64,000 nt of DNA, taken from Flavivirga sp. 57AJ16. GTDB lineage: Bacteria > Bacteroidota > Bacteroidia > Flavobacteriales > Flavobacteriaceae. The position numbers were made by a program, and so were the translations under genes. The notes under the pieces are model-generated. The model was not told where the DNA came from and searched no databases. It saw only the letters and a program-made list of their open reading frames with translations. The stretch is taken from the NCBI RefSeq assembly GCF_028736925.1, contig NZ_JAQZAT010000005.1, positions 62,001 to 126,000 of the forward strand, read 5' to 3'. Below are positions 17,850 through 26,681 of this stretch, piece by piece. Position 1 is the stretch's first letter, and each line of letters starts with the position of its first letter.

Positions 17850-19277
17850 ATGACCTCATCTGAATTTTATTCTCTTATAAACCAGCAATTTCCGTTTAAT
17901 CCAACGCTAAAACAGCATATTGTTTTACAACAGCTTTCAGAATTTATTTTTAACAAATCTCCCAATGCCCTTTATGTACTTAAAGGCTATGCAGGTACGG
18001 GTAAGACTACAATTGTTGGAACTATCGTTTCTAATTTATGGAAAGCAAAAAAAAGTGCCGTTTTAATGGCTCCAACAGGTAGGGCGGCTAAGGTTATCTC
18101 TAATTACTCTGGAAAAGAAGCGTTTACCATACATAAAAAAATATATTTTCCGAAAAAAGAAAAAAATGGCGGCGTTAAGTTTGTTCTACAGCCTAATAAG
18201 CATAAAAACACCGTTTTTATTGTCGATGAGGCATCCATGATACCAGATACACCAGGTGAGTCAAAACTTTTTGAAAATGGTTCGTTGTTGGACGATTTAA
18301 TACAATATGTATATTCAGGGCATCAATGTAAATTACTTTTAATTGGAGATACGGCTCAATTACCGCCGGTTAAGCTGGATTTAAGTCCTGCATTAAATGA
18401 AGATTCCCTTGGATTAAACTACAACAAGGAAGTTACCAGAATGGAATTAGATGAAGTTGTAAGGCAAGAACAAAATTCTGGTATCCTTGCAAATGCTACT
18501 GTATTGCGTGAGGCTATATCACATAGCATTCACGATAGTTTTAAATTTGATTTAGCAGATTTTAAAGATATTGTTAGGTTAATAGACGGCTATGAGATCA
18601 TGGATGCTATTAATGACGCCTATGGCGATTTGGGTAAAGAGGAAACTGCTATTATCGTAAGAAGTAATAAACGTGCTAATTTATATAATCAGCAAATACG
18701 GAATAGGATATTATTTAATGAGAGCGATCTTGCTACGGGGGATTATTTAATGGTGGTCAAGAATAATTATTTTTGGATCAAGGCAACCACCGAAGCCGGG
18801 TTTATTGCAAATGGCGATATTATTGAGGTTCTCGAAATTTTTGGCATTCAGGAGCTTTACGGTTTTCGTTTTGCAGAAGTGAAGATCAGGATGATAGATT
18901 ATCCAAAAATGAGGCCTTTTGAAACGGTTTTGCTTTTAGATACCATTGCAGCGGAAACACCATCTTTGTCTTATGATGATTCCAATAGATTATATCAAGA
19001 AGTCATGAAGGATTTCGAAGGCGAATCCAGTAAATATAAAAAGTTTTTAAAGGTAAAAGGTAGTAAACACTTTAATGCCCTTCAGGTAAAATTTTCTTAT
19101 GCCATGACATGCCATAAATCTCAAGGTGGGCAATGGAATACTGTTTTTGTGGAACAGCCTTATTTGCCAAACGGCATTGATAAAGAATATTTACGTTGGT
19201 TATATACTGCTGTAACCAGGGCTAAAGAAAAACTGTACCTTATTGGTTTTAAGGATGATTTTTTTGAAGAAGATTAA
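17850..19277 (+). CDS. RecD/Pif1-like superfamily 1 DNA helicase
   Basis: A 475-aa SF1B-type helicase. Walker A GYAGTGKTT (46-54), MAPTGRAA (motif Ia), VDEASM (Walker B, 126-129), GDTAQLPP (motif III, 166-173), then the C-terminal UvrD-like half with MTCHKSQGGQW (motif V) and YTAVTRAKEKLYLIG (motif VI). A TTG five codons upstream (17835) is an alternative start; relatives that I recall begin near MTSSEFYSL, so ATG is preferred. It likely unwinds DNA 5'-3' in repair or recombination. It is divergent from the DUF3822/rsmD unit and stands alone, with no RecB/RecC partners. Confidence 0.9.
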   Translation: MTSSEFYSLINQQFPFNPTLKQHIVLQQLSEFIFNKSPNALYVLKGYAGTGKTTIVGTIVSNLWKAKKSAVLMAPTGRAAKVISNYSGKEAFTIHKKIYFPKKEKNGGVKFVLQPNKHKNTVFIVDEASMIPDTPGESKLFENGSLLDDLIQYVYSGHQCKLLLIGDTAQLPPVKLDLSPALNEDSLGLNYNKEVTRMELDEVVRQEQNSGILANATVLREAISHSIHDSFKFDLADFKDIVRLIDGYEIMDAINDAYGDLGKEETAIIVRSNKRANLYNQQIRNRILFNESDLATGDYLMVVKNNYFWIKATTEAGFIANGDIIEVLEIFGIQELYGFRFAEVKIRMIDYPKMRPFETVLLLDTIAAETPSLSYDDSNRLYQEVMKDFEGESSKYKKFLKVKGSKHFNALQVKFSYAMTCHKSQGGQWNTVFVEQPYLPNGIDKEYLRWLYTAVTRAKEKLYLIGFKDDFFEED

Positions 19278-19280
19278 TCT

Positions 19281-19299
19281 AGTGTTCAGTATTCAGTTC
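19281..19299. repeat. Degenerate CAGT heptamer repeat (short copy)
   Basis: AGTGTTC AGTATTC AGTT: three degenerate 7-mers just after the helicase stop. It belongs to the dispersed CAGTNTT-type family seen at 30014, 34928, 35954 and 44821. Confidence 0.5.
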
Positions 19300-19513
19300 G
19301 CATTGGCTATCGGTTACATGGTATTCCTTTGCGCCTTTGGCACCTTCGCGAGAAAATACTATAGGTATAGATAAGGCGTGTTCAGTTTTAGCCACAACTT
19401 TCCTAACTTTATGCTCCGGTTGCATTGAACGGTTAATTGTTTTTAATGCCCATAAATAGTAGACATTGTTTATGATTTTTTATGTTGTCTGAAAGTTTAG
19501 GCTTTATAAAAGT

Positions 19514-19553
19514 AGAATCTAATAATAATTATTCTATTTTTGAATTAGATTCT
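19514..19553. promoter_or_regulatory. Inverted repeat around the kdsB -7 box
   Basis: AGAATCTAAT (19514-19523) and ATTAGATTCT (19544-19553) are a perfect 10-bp inverted repeat bracketing TATTTTTG (19535-19542), a TAnnTTTG -7 box, 25 bp before the kdsB ATG. This could be an operator or a 5'-UTR hairpin. The remaining 19300-19513 gap shows nothing recognisable. Confidence 0.4.
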
Positions 19554-19567
19554 GACCACTAATAATT

Positions 19568-20296
19568 ATGAAAATAATTTCAATGATTCCTGCGCGTTAT
19601 AGTGCATCGCGGTTTCCAGGAAAACTTATGCAAGACCTAGCGGGGAAAACGGTTATATTGCGCACATACGAAGCTGCACTGGCTACTAATTTGTTTGATG
19701 GTGTATTTGTTGTTACCGATAGCAAAATTATTTATGATGAAATTGTAAATAATGGCGGGAAGGCCATAATGAGTAAAAAAGAGCATGATTGCGGTAGTGA
19801 TAGAATAGCTGAAGCCGTTGAGTTTATGGATGTGGATATTGTGATTAATGTACAGGGGGACGAGCCTTTTACAGATAAAGAATCATTGGCCAAATTGATT
19901 GAGGTTTTTAAAGAAGATCACAATAAAAATATTGATTTAGCATCTTTAATGGTTCATATTACGGATCTTGATGAAATTAATAATCCCAATACGGTAAAGG
20001 TGATTGTTGACCAAACAAATTTTGCGCTTTATTTTTCCCGGAGTCCAATTCCTTATCCAAGAGAAAATAACGTAGGGGTAAAATACTATAAGCACAAAGG
20101 TGTTTATGCTTTTAGAAAAGAAGCGATACTAGATTTTTACAAACTACCAATGCAACCATTGGAAGCTTCAGAAAAAATAGAATGTATTCGTTATTTGGAG
20201 TATGGAAAACGTATTAAAATGGTAGAAACAGATGTTCAGGGCATTGAGATTGATACACCGGAAGACTTAGAGCGTGCTAAAAAAATATGGCCATAG
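19568..20296 (+). CDS. kdsB: 3-deoxy-manno-octulosonate cytidylyltransferase (CMP-Kdo synthetase)
   Basis: A 242-aa cytosolic nucleotidyltransferase that activates Kdo (or Kdo8N) with CTP for lipid A core assembly. The N-terminal [21 protein letters not shown] is the CTP/Mg-binding signature, VVTDS and [13 protein letters not shown] bind sugar, and NVQGDEPF carries a metal-binding Asp. VEAxEKIE appears as [12 protein letters not shown]. It is normal length. It heads a plus-strand cluster with a HAD phosphatase, an acyltransferase, a KdnB-like dehydrogenase and a PlsC-type acyltransferase. Confidence 0.95.
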   Translation: MKIISMIPARYSASRFPGKLMQDLAGKTVILRTYEAALATNLFDGVFVVTDSKIIYDEIVNNGGKAIMSKKEHDCGSDRIAEAVEFMDVDIVINVQGDEPFTDKESLAKLIEVFKEDHNKNIDLASLMVHITDLDEINNPNTVKVIVDQTNFALYFSRSPIPYPRENNVGVKYYKHKGVYAFRKEAILDFYKLPMQPLEASEKIECIRYLEYGKRIKMVETDVQGIEIDTPEDLERAKKIWP

Positions 20297-20360
20297 TATG
20301 TGATGAACTTTTTGCTGAATTTAGGGTAGTTGTTTTAGTAACTTATTAAATGAAAATAAA

Positions 20361-21065
20361 TTGATAAAAGAATACGAAAATATAAAGGTTATAGGTTTTG
20401 ATGCGGATGATACGCTTTGGGTAAATGAGACCTATTTTCGTGAGGCTGAAGAAGCGTTTGGAGCATTATTGTCAGATTATGAAACCCCAAATAAAATAGA
20501 TCAGGAATTGTTTAAGATGGAAATAAGCAACTTATCTATATATGGATATGGGGTGAAGGCATTTGTGCTATCTATGGTACAATCTGCTTTGGAATTATCT
20601 AACTATGATGTGCCAAATAAAACAATTGAAGCGATACTTGACATTGGCAAAAACATGCTTAATAAACCAGTGGAATTGCTTGATGGGGTCGAAGATGTTT
20701 TAGAGGTGTTGTCAAAAAAATACCGTTTAATACTTGCAACAAAAGGCGATTTGTTAGATCAAGAGCGTAAGTTGGAAAAGTCTGGTCTTACAAGTTATTT
20801 TCACCATATAGAGGTATTAAGCGATAAAAAAGAAGTCAATTATTCTAAATTATTAAACCATTTGGATATTAAACCATCGGAATTTTTAATGGTAGGAAAT
20901 TCTTTAAAATCAGATGTGTTGCCATTGGTAAATATAGGGGCTCATGCCATCCATGTACCTTTTCATACTACTTGGGCACACGAGCAAGTCACAGAAAAAG
21001 ACACAAACGGAAAAGTATATAAGACGATAAATAGCTTGAGAGATGTTATTAAATTATTGAGCTAA
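20361..21065 (+). CDS. HAD-superfamily hydrolase (YjjG/phosphatase type)
   Basis: A 234-aa HAD phosphatase. Motif I is GFDADDTLW (nucleophile Asp in the DxDxT-like position), motif II LATKGD, motif III Lys in LEKSG and motif IV GNSLKSDVLP. A helical cap lies between motifs I and II (residues ~25-95). The start is TTG at 20361: an ATG ten bases upstream runs into TGA at once, so TTG is the first usable codon before FDADDT. The substrate is unknown; placement directly after kdsB suggests a sugar-phosphate, but this is inference. The next gene starts immediately after its stop. Confidence 0.85.
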   Translation: MIKEYENIKVIGFDADDTLWVNETYFREAEEAFGALLSDYETPNKIDQELFKMEISNLSIYGYGVKAFVLSMVQSALELSNYDVPNKTIEAILDIGKNMLNKPVELLDGVEDVLEVLSKKYRLILATKGDLLDQERKLEKSGLTSYFHHIEVLSDKKEVNYSKLLNHLDIKPSEFLMVGNSLKSDVLPLVNIGAHAIHVPFHTTWAHEQVTEKDTNGKVYKTINSLRDVIKLLS

Positions 21066-21683
21066 TTGAAGATAATAGATATAAATACTTGGAATAGAAA
21101 ACAGCATTACGAGCATTTTTGTGGGTTGAAAGACCCTTATTTTGCCTTAACAATTCCTTTTAATGTCACTAAAGCATATAGATTTTCAAAAGAAAGCAAT
21201 AAAAGTTTTTTTGCGAAATATTTGCATGATTGTATGAAAGCCATAAATAGGGTCGATAATTTTAGGTATAGAATAAAAGATGGGAACGTTATAGATTATA
21301 GTGTTATTCATGCATCTGCAACAATAATGAGAAGTAATAAAACGTTTGGGTTTTCTTTTATTGAATATCACGACGATTTAAATGTTTTTATAGAAAATAT
21401 AAGAATGGAAAAAGAAAGAATTGAAAATTCAACAGATTTATATCCTCCTCAAAATGAGTTAAACTGTATACATTGTTCTGCCATGCCCTGGCTGCATTTT
21501 TCAGGACATAAAGAACCTGTTTCTGGAGCATTGGATTCTGTACCAAAAATAGCATTTAGTAAAGTAAGCAAAGTCAATAATGAATTAATGATGTATGTTT
21601 CTGTTCATGTAAATCATGCATTAGTAGATGGTTATCATGTTAGCTTATTTTCAGAAAAATTTCAAGAATATTTAAGTCAATAA
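21066..21683 (+). CDS. Chloramphenicol acetyltransferase-fold acyltransferase
   Basis: A 205-aa member of the trimeric CAT family. The signature near the C-terminus is VNHALVDGYHVSLF: H184 is the general base and D188-G189 the structural pair of HHxxxDG; the first His of that motif is Asn here (N183), which does not remove the catalytic residue. Other CAT-type phrases are FALTIPFNVTKAY and CSAMPWLHFSG. The start is TTG, abutting the HAD stop, so it is translated from the kdsB operon. That context argues for acetyl or acyl transfer to an envelope or metabolic substrate rather than antibiotic resistance. Confidence 0.8.
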   Translation: MKIIDINTWNRKQHYEHFCGLKDPYFALTIPFNVTKAYRFSKESNKSFFAKYLHDCMKAINRVDNFRYRIKDGNVIDYSVIHASATIMRSNKTFGFSFIEYHDDLNVFIENIRMEKERIENSTDLYPPQNELNCIHCSAMPWLHFSGHKEPVSGALDSVPKIAFSKVSKVNNELMMYVSVHVNHALVDGYHVSLFSEKFQEYLSQ

Positions 21684-21731
21684 TATTTAAAATAAATACT
21701 ATTTTTACTTTTTGTAAAAAAAAACTGTTAA

Positions 21732-22814
21732 ATGAATTATAAGAACTTTCCAATGGTGCCAAGGATAATTTTTGGCAGAGGTAGTTTCAATCAGTTAAAC
21801 GAAATTTTAGCCCCAAAACGTTTAAACAGCCATGCACCATTTATTTATTTGGTAGATGATGTTTTTAAAAGCAATGCTTGGTTAACCTCAAGAATACAAT
21901 TATCGTATGATGATAAGATTATTTTTATTTCATCAAAAGAAGAACCAAAAACGTCTCAGGTAGATGCTTTGGTTGAAGAAATTATTCTATTAACAAAAGA
22001 ACGTCCATCGGGAATTATTGGTATAGGAGGCGGAACCATTTTAGACTTAGCTAAAGCTGTTTCCATAATGTTGACCAATGAGGGTGAAGCTAAAGATTAC
22101 CAAGGTTGGGATTTAGTGAAAAATGCAGGGGTCTATCATGTTGGTATTCCAACAATATCCGGAACAGGGGCAGAGGTTTCCAGAACAACAGTGCTTACCG
22201 GGCCAGATAAAAAACTTGGTATAAATTCAGATTTTACACCATTTGACCAAGTGGTGCTAGACTCCGAACTTACGAAAGATGTACCTACGGACCAATGGTT
22301 TTATACAGGAATGGATTGTTATATTCATTGTATAGAATCCTTAAAGGGAACTTATTTAAACGCTTTTAGTCAAAGTTATGGTGATATGGCCTTAAGCTTA
22401 TGTAAAGAGATATTTTTAAGTGATAATCTTACAGAACTGGAAGCTCAAGAAAAATTGATGATGGCTTCATGGCATGGAGGTATGAGTATTGTTTACTCCC
22501 AAGTAGGGGTTGCACATGCCATGAGCTATGGTCTATCTTATTTACTGGGTACAAAGCATGGGATTGGTAATTGTATTGTTTTTGATCATTTGGAAGAATT
22601 TTATCCAGAAGGGGTCACCCTTTTTAAGGAAATGAAAGAAAAGCATAATATTGTACTGCCCAACGGTCTTTGCGCTCATTTAACAGATGAGGAATTCAAT
22701 ACAATGATTGATATTTCATTGAGTTTGGAACCACTTTGGGAAAATGCTTTAGGGGCAAATTGGAAAAAAACGATGACTCGTGAGAAATTAAGAGCGCTTT
22801 ATCAAAAAATGTAG
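21732..22814 (+). CDS. Iron-containing alcohol dehydrogenase family, KdnB-like
   Basis: A 360-aa group III alcohol dehydrogenase. GIGGGT (97-102) binds NAD(P), SGTGAE (143-148) is the second dinucleotide loop, and the metal ligands are D195 and H199 (MDCYIH), H261 (GVAHAMSYG) and H275 (GTKHG). The N-terminus NYKNFPMVPRIIFGRGSF is the style of KdnB, the Kdo 8-oxidase that prepares Kdo for conversion into 8-amino-3,8-dideoxy-Kdo; linkage to kdsB supports this. KdnA, the partner aminotransferase, is not in the window, so the assignment stays tentative; a generic dehydrogenase is the alternative. Confidence 0.75.
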   Translation: MNYKNFPMVPRIIFGRGSFNQLNEILAPKRLNSHAPFIYLVDDVFKSNAWLTSRIQLSYDDKIIFISSKEEPKTSQVDALVEEIILLTKERPSGIIGIGGGTILDLAKAVSIMLTNEGEAKDYQGWDLVKNAGVYHVGIPTISGTGAEVSRTTVLTGPDKKLGINSDFTPFDQVVLDSELTKDVPTDQWFYTGMDCYIHCIESLKGTYLNAFSQSYGDMALSLCKEIFLSDNLTELEAQEKLMMASWHGGMSIVYSQVGVAHAMSYGLSYLLGTKHGIGNCIVFDHLEEFYPEGVTLFKEMKEKHNIVLPNGLCAHLTDEEFNTMIDISLSLEPLWENALGANWKKTMTREKLRALYQKM

Positions 22815-22815
22815 T

Positions 22816-23364
22816 ATGCGATGGCTGGCCAAACTTATTTATTTTAAATTATTAGGGTGGCAAGTTGTAGATCCTACTCATATCTCAAAAAACTTAGTTA
22901 AAAAAGCAATAATCATTATGGTGCCGCATACGAGTTGGCATGACTTTTATATTGCTGTTTTACTGCGTTCCGTATTACATGTAAAAACTCATTTTATAGC
23001 CAAAAAAGAATTATTTACATTTCCGATGGGATGGTTTTTTAGAGCATTGGGAGGCATACCAATTAATAGGCAAGCTAAAGAGAATAAAGTAGATTTAATA
23101 GCCAAATTATTTGAAGAAAAAGAAGAATTTAGGGTGGCTCTGGCGCCAGAAGGTACACGTACAAAAGTAGATAAATGGCGTACAGGCTTTTATTATATAG
23201 CTAAAAAAGCCAAGGTGCCCATCATAATGATTACACTCGATTTTGAAAATAAGCAAAATAAAATCTCAAAACCCTTTTATCCAACAGAGGATGTGGAAGG
23301 TGATTTTAAGTTTATGCACGGTTTTTTTAAAGATGTAAAAGGAAAAATATCTCATTTTTCTTAA
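22816..23364 (+). CDS. 1-acyl-glycerol-3-phosphate acyltransferase-like (PlsC domain)
   Basis: A 182-aa acyltransferase. The HX4D motif is VPHTSWHDF (H38 to D43), GGIPINR is motif II and APEGTRTK (PEGTR 111-115) motif III. It is short and lacks clear membrane helices apart from a hydrophobic stretch around residues 30-50, like the small PlsC-type enzymes of Bacteroidota. It starts one base after the dehydrogenase stop (TAGTATG), so coupling is likely. The acceptor may be lysophosphatidic acid or another envelope lipid; the cluster context leaves both open. Confidence 0.88.
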   Translation: MRWLAKLIYFKLLGWQVVDPTHISKNLVKKAIIIMVPHTSWHDFYIAVLLRSVLHVKTHFIAKKELFTFPMGWFFRALGGIPINRQAKENKVDLIAKLFEEKEEFRVALAPEGTRTKVDKWRTGFYYIAKKAKVPIIMITLDFENKQNKISKPFYPTEDVEGDFKFMHGFFKDVKGKISHFS

Positions 23365-23415
23365 CAAACTCATTTATGGTCCTATGGGCCTTCATTATTG
23401 TTGTTACTGGTCTTA

Positions 23416-23576
23416 TACCAATTATGAATTAAAATGAGCTACAGAAAACGACATTGCTTATTTGTTTTAGCCTGCTGCGAGTTATTTGCATAGCCTAAGC
23501 TATGGAAATGATGAGCAAAGTGATAAAACGAATTAATGAATGAGTTTGAATAGCGTATTTTAATTCATAATTGGTA
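23416..23576. repeat. 161-bp inverted-repeat element (family 2)
   Basis: The perfect 20-bp arms TACCAATTATGAATTAAAAT and ATTTTAATTCATAATTGGTA bound a non-coding core with its own partial palindrome CATAGCCTAAGCTATG. The organisation and length are very similar to family 1 at 6079-6240, although the arms differ. Confidence 0.75.
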
Positions 23577-23705
23577 TTACCCTCAAATAGGTATTAATTA
23601 TTAAAGTGGCACGGAATTTGAATGATACTAATTGTAATAGGAAATGAAACATAAAGTAAACAATTGTTTGTCCCTAAAAAGAAACATTTCTAATCCATAA
23701 AAATT

Positions 23706-23841
23706 AAAGAGGCTGTCTAAAAAGTCTTTATATCTGATTTGTCAGGTTGAGCCTGTCGAAACCAATATTGATTATCAATAAGTTAAAAATATTTCGACAA
23801 GCTCAATATGACACCGAATTTACTTTTTAGACAGCCTCTTT
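23706..23841. repeat. 136-bp MITE-like element with IS-type ends (family 3)
   Basis: Perfect 20-bp arms: AAAGAGGCTGTCTAAAAAGT and its complement ending CAGCCTCTTT. GAGGCTGTCT is a common end of Bacteroidota insertion sequences. A nested inverted pair lies inside: GTTGAGCCTGTCGAAA against TTTCGACAAGCTCAATATGA. There is no coding capacity. It sits 33 bp before the convergent metalloprotease stop and may also act as a bidirectional terminator. Confidence 0.75.
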
Positions 23842-23874
23842 TTGTTTAAAAGCATACTTTATGGTGCTTTAACT

Positions 23875-26475
23875 TTATTTTACTTCTTTTAAAGCATTAT
23901 CAATAAGTGTTCTTAAATGTTGTTTATGTGCTCTGGACGATATATTTCCTGTATTAGAGGCCATTGTTTTAATGTTTTTTAAATTAAACAAAGCCATGGA
24001 CTTTGCATTATTTGTATATCTGCTGTTTTGCTTTCCTGTAAGGATGTCTATGAGCATGTTAGTATATTGTAATTGTAAATTTTGTCTAAAAGAGTTTATG
24101 TTCGAATAAATATCTACTTTAAAAATAGCTCGGTTTAATTCGTTCATAAAAGTAGATAGCCCATATTCATTACCGTATAATTCGGAATCTGTAATTCTTT
24201 GTAATGTATTATAGTGCAATAGGTGATCAAGCACATTTTTTTGATATCCTAGGACTTGCCCATGAATTTTTGGATCTTCAGGGGTCCTAAAATTATAACC
24301 TCTTCGTTGCATGGCTAAATAATTATACAAATCATGAGGTGCATTAAAAGCATCTGGTGCAAAAACATATTTACTTAAAGCTGCCATGGCTCTTTTTTGA
24401 TCGGCTAAGCTTACTGGTGTATAAGGTTGCTTTTCACCATGTTGCCCAGCCATAGCTCTATCTACATATACGCCGCCAATAAACCTTGAAATAACATTGG
24501 CAGCACTTCCTCTTTGACTACTTAAAATATAATAGGCTTGTCTTAACTCTTGATAGGATTGACCAGATTTGGTAAACTTATCTTTTATGCCATGCATCAT
24601 GGTATTAATAACCTCAAACCGATCCATAGAGTATTTAATTTGGTCGTTAGACATATCTCCAACCATAACCCTTGGGTCAATAGCTTTTCCAGGGGAGCGC
24701 ATATCGTCTGCATCATTGCCGAAAATAAGCTCTGGTTTGGTTGATTGCTCTAATAATTCTGTTCTTTCAAGTTTGGTTTTAAAAGGCGTATATCCAAATT
24801 GAATGGCCCAAACATCATAGGGGCCAACTGCTGTATCATAGTATTGTCCTTGTTTTGTTCTGTCTTTTGTTATATTAATAGCTGCATAATCCATGACTGA
24901 GCCTGTTAAGCATTTACCTTTAATAAAATCGGCATCAGCTAATTGTTCGGGTGAGAATAATTGACTGGCTTTCATGTTGTGGTTTAGGCCTAATGTGTGT
25001 CCTACTTCATGCATGATCAAAGCGGTCATGGCTTCTTTTTTCATCCGTTTCATCTCTAAATCCGAAGCGTCTGTAGCTTTCAATACTGCATTTCCAAAAA
25101 GTGTGTTTTCATGCATAACGTGCCCTAAAGAGCAATACATTTTATGATCTTCTTCTGTGTTTGAATTTTTAAAAGGTTTATGCAACGAGGCAAGATTAAA
25201 CAATTTATCGTACATGACTCTGTTGGTAAAATGCACATATTCTAACATAATATCTGCGCCTAAAATCTGCCCCGTTTTTGGATTTACAAAACTAGGACCA
25301 TAACCACCAAAAGGGGGTTGCGGAGAAGATGTCCAACGCAATACATTATACCTTATGTCCCCAGCATCCCAATTTGCATCATCTGGTTGGATTTTAACGG
25401 TTATGGCATTTTTAAATCCCGCTTTTTCAAAAGCGACATTCCATTGTAAAACCGCATTTTTAATAGTTTCACGCCATTCTATTGGTGTCGAATTCTCTAT
25501 CCACCAAGTAATAGGCTCAATAGGTTCTGAAATAGCTGCATTTGGGTCTTTCTTTTTTAAATTCCAGCGGTGTACTAAATCGCGATACGGTGTGGTGCTT
25601 GTAGATGTTTGGTCATCTACTTGGGTTGTAAAATAACCAACCCTGGGGTCGTCATATCTAATTTCATAATCGTTTTCTGGCAATGCTATTAAGCTATGAA
25701 ATACTTTAATGCTTACATTTCTTCCATCTGCTAGAGCATTAGATCCCCCATTTAAAACAGAAGGAGAAGAATAAACATATTCCACTACTAAATCTGTATT
25801 ATTATCATAATTACGAATCGCGTCTATTTTTGTTTTTGTCTTATTTAAATTACCCAATTTAAAAGCGGTGGGTGGGGTCCCTGGCGAATTTGGCCGTTTA
25901 ATCTGTGAGAGTGTTTCTGCTAAAAACAGATTATCGGCCTTTATGAGATAAAGTCCCTTTTTTATGTCATGACTTTCAATTTTTATGCTAGCCATATTTC
26001 CGTTACTAATATTGGCATCTTTAGATTTTGAAAGCGCGCTTTCAGGGTCAAAGTAAAACGATGTGTTTTGTGTTATAAATTCAATCTTATCAAAATACTT
26101 TTCAATTTTAAACACTTTAGAACCTTTATAAGACCCTCTAATAATTCTTCCAGCATCCATAACACCATTGGCAATTTGACTAAAATAGATGTACTCTTTG
26201 TTTATTTGGTCATCAGAAATAATCATTTGTATAGACCCCGTTATGGTATCTTGGTAAATGGTGAATAAACCATCCATTTTTTTACTGGACTTAACCAGTT
26301 CGGCAATCGTTTTTATTTTTGTTTTTTTCTTGACAGGTTTGTCAGTAACTTCTACCTGATCCTTTTTCTTGTCTTTTTTTCTTTTTTGGGCTTGAACATT
26401 TTCAGATATAGAAAAAAGCATTATTGTTAGCACAAAACAAATAAGTCTTTTAGTTTTTAGATTTTTGAACGTCAT
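23875..26475 (-). CDS. Exported zinc-dependent metalloprotease (DUF5117/DUF4953 type)
   Basis: An 866-aa protein with a signal peptide (residues 1-29, ending VQAQ) and a Lys-rich stretch just after it. The catalytic zinc motif is MHEVGHTLGLNHN: H489, E490, H493 and H499 form an extended metzincin-like HExxHxxGxxH. The order fits the large Bacteroidota family with an N-terminal DUF5118/DUF5117 region (~40-420) and a C-terminal DUF4953 zinc-protease region (~430-830). A structural Met-turn-like SVMDYAA follows the zinc motif. It is predicted to act in the periplasm or outside the cell. It stands alone; the element at 23706-23841 lies at its 3' end. Confidence 0.9.
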   Translation of the reverse strand: MTFKNLKTKRLICFVLTIMLFSISENVQAQKRKKDKKKDQVEVTDKPVKKKTKIKTIAELVKSSKKMDGLFTIYQDTITGSIQMIISDDQINKEYIYFSQIANGVMDAGRIIRGSYKGSKVFKIEKYFDKIEFITQNTSFYFDPESALSKSKDANISNGNMASIKIESHDIKKGLYLIKADNLFLAETLSQIKRPNSPGTPPTAFKLGNLNKTKTKIDAIRNYDNNTDLVVEYVYSSPSVLNGGSNALADGRNVSIKVFHSLIALPENDYEIRYDDPRVGYFTTQVDDQTSTSTTPYRDLVHRWNLKKKDPNAAISEPIEPITWWIENSTPIEWRETIKNAVLQWNVAFEKAGFKNAITVKIQPDDANWDAGDIRYNVLRWTSSPQPPFGGYGPSFVNPKTGQILGADIMLEYVHFTNRVMYDKLFNLASLHKPFKNSNTEEDHKMYCSLGHVMHENTLFGNAVLKATDASDLEMKRMKKEAMTALIMHEVGHTLGLNHNMKASQLFSPEQLADADFIKGKCLTGSVMDYAAINITKDRTKQGQYYDTAVGPYDVWAIQFGYTPFKTKLERTELLEQSTKPELIFGNDADDMRSPGKAIDPRVMVGDMSNDQIKYSMDRFEVINTMMHGIKDKFTKSGQSYQELRQAYYILSSQRGSAANVISRFIGGVYVDRAMAGQHGEKQPYTPVSLADQKRAMAALSKYVFAPDAFNAPHDLYNYLAMQRRGYNFRTPEDPKIHGQVLGYQKNVLDHLLHYNTLQRITDSELYGNEYGLSTFMNELNRAIFKVDIYSNINSFRQNLQLQYTNMLIDILTGKQNSRYTNNAKSMALFNLKNIKTMASNTGNISSRAHKQHLRTLIDNALKEVK

Positions 26476-26681
26476 AATATTATTTTGAATTAGTCATGCT
26501 AAAAGTAAAGAATTTATTGAAACCAACGAAATTCGGGTGCAGTCGAAGTATACTTAAAAGAAATTTAATGGTATTTAAAATGACTTTCTAAAACTTGTTC
26601 TTTTTCACCTATGTAAATAATAGTTATATTTTATCGAGTAATTTTAATTATCTATTTTAGATATCTGTATCTTTAGGCATT

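Noticed and set aside
21066-21683. Chloramphenicol resistance gene
   Set aside because: The fold is CAT-like, but the gene is translationally linked to kdsB and a HAD hydrolase, and no mobile context is seen. A resistance label is not supported.
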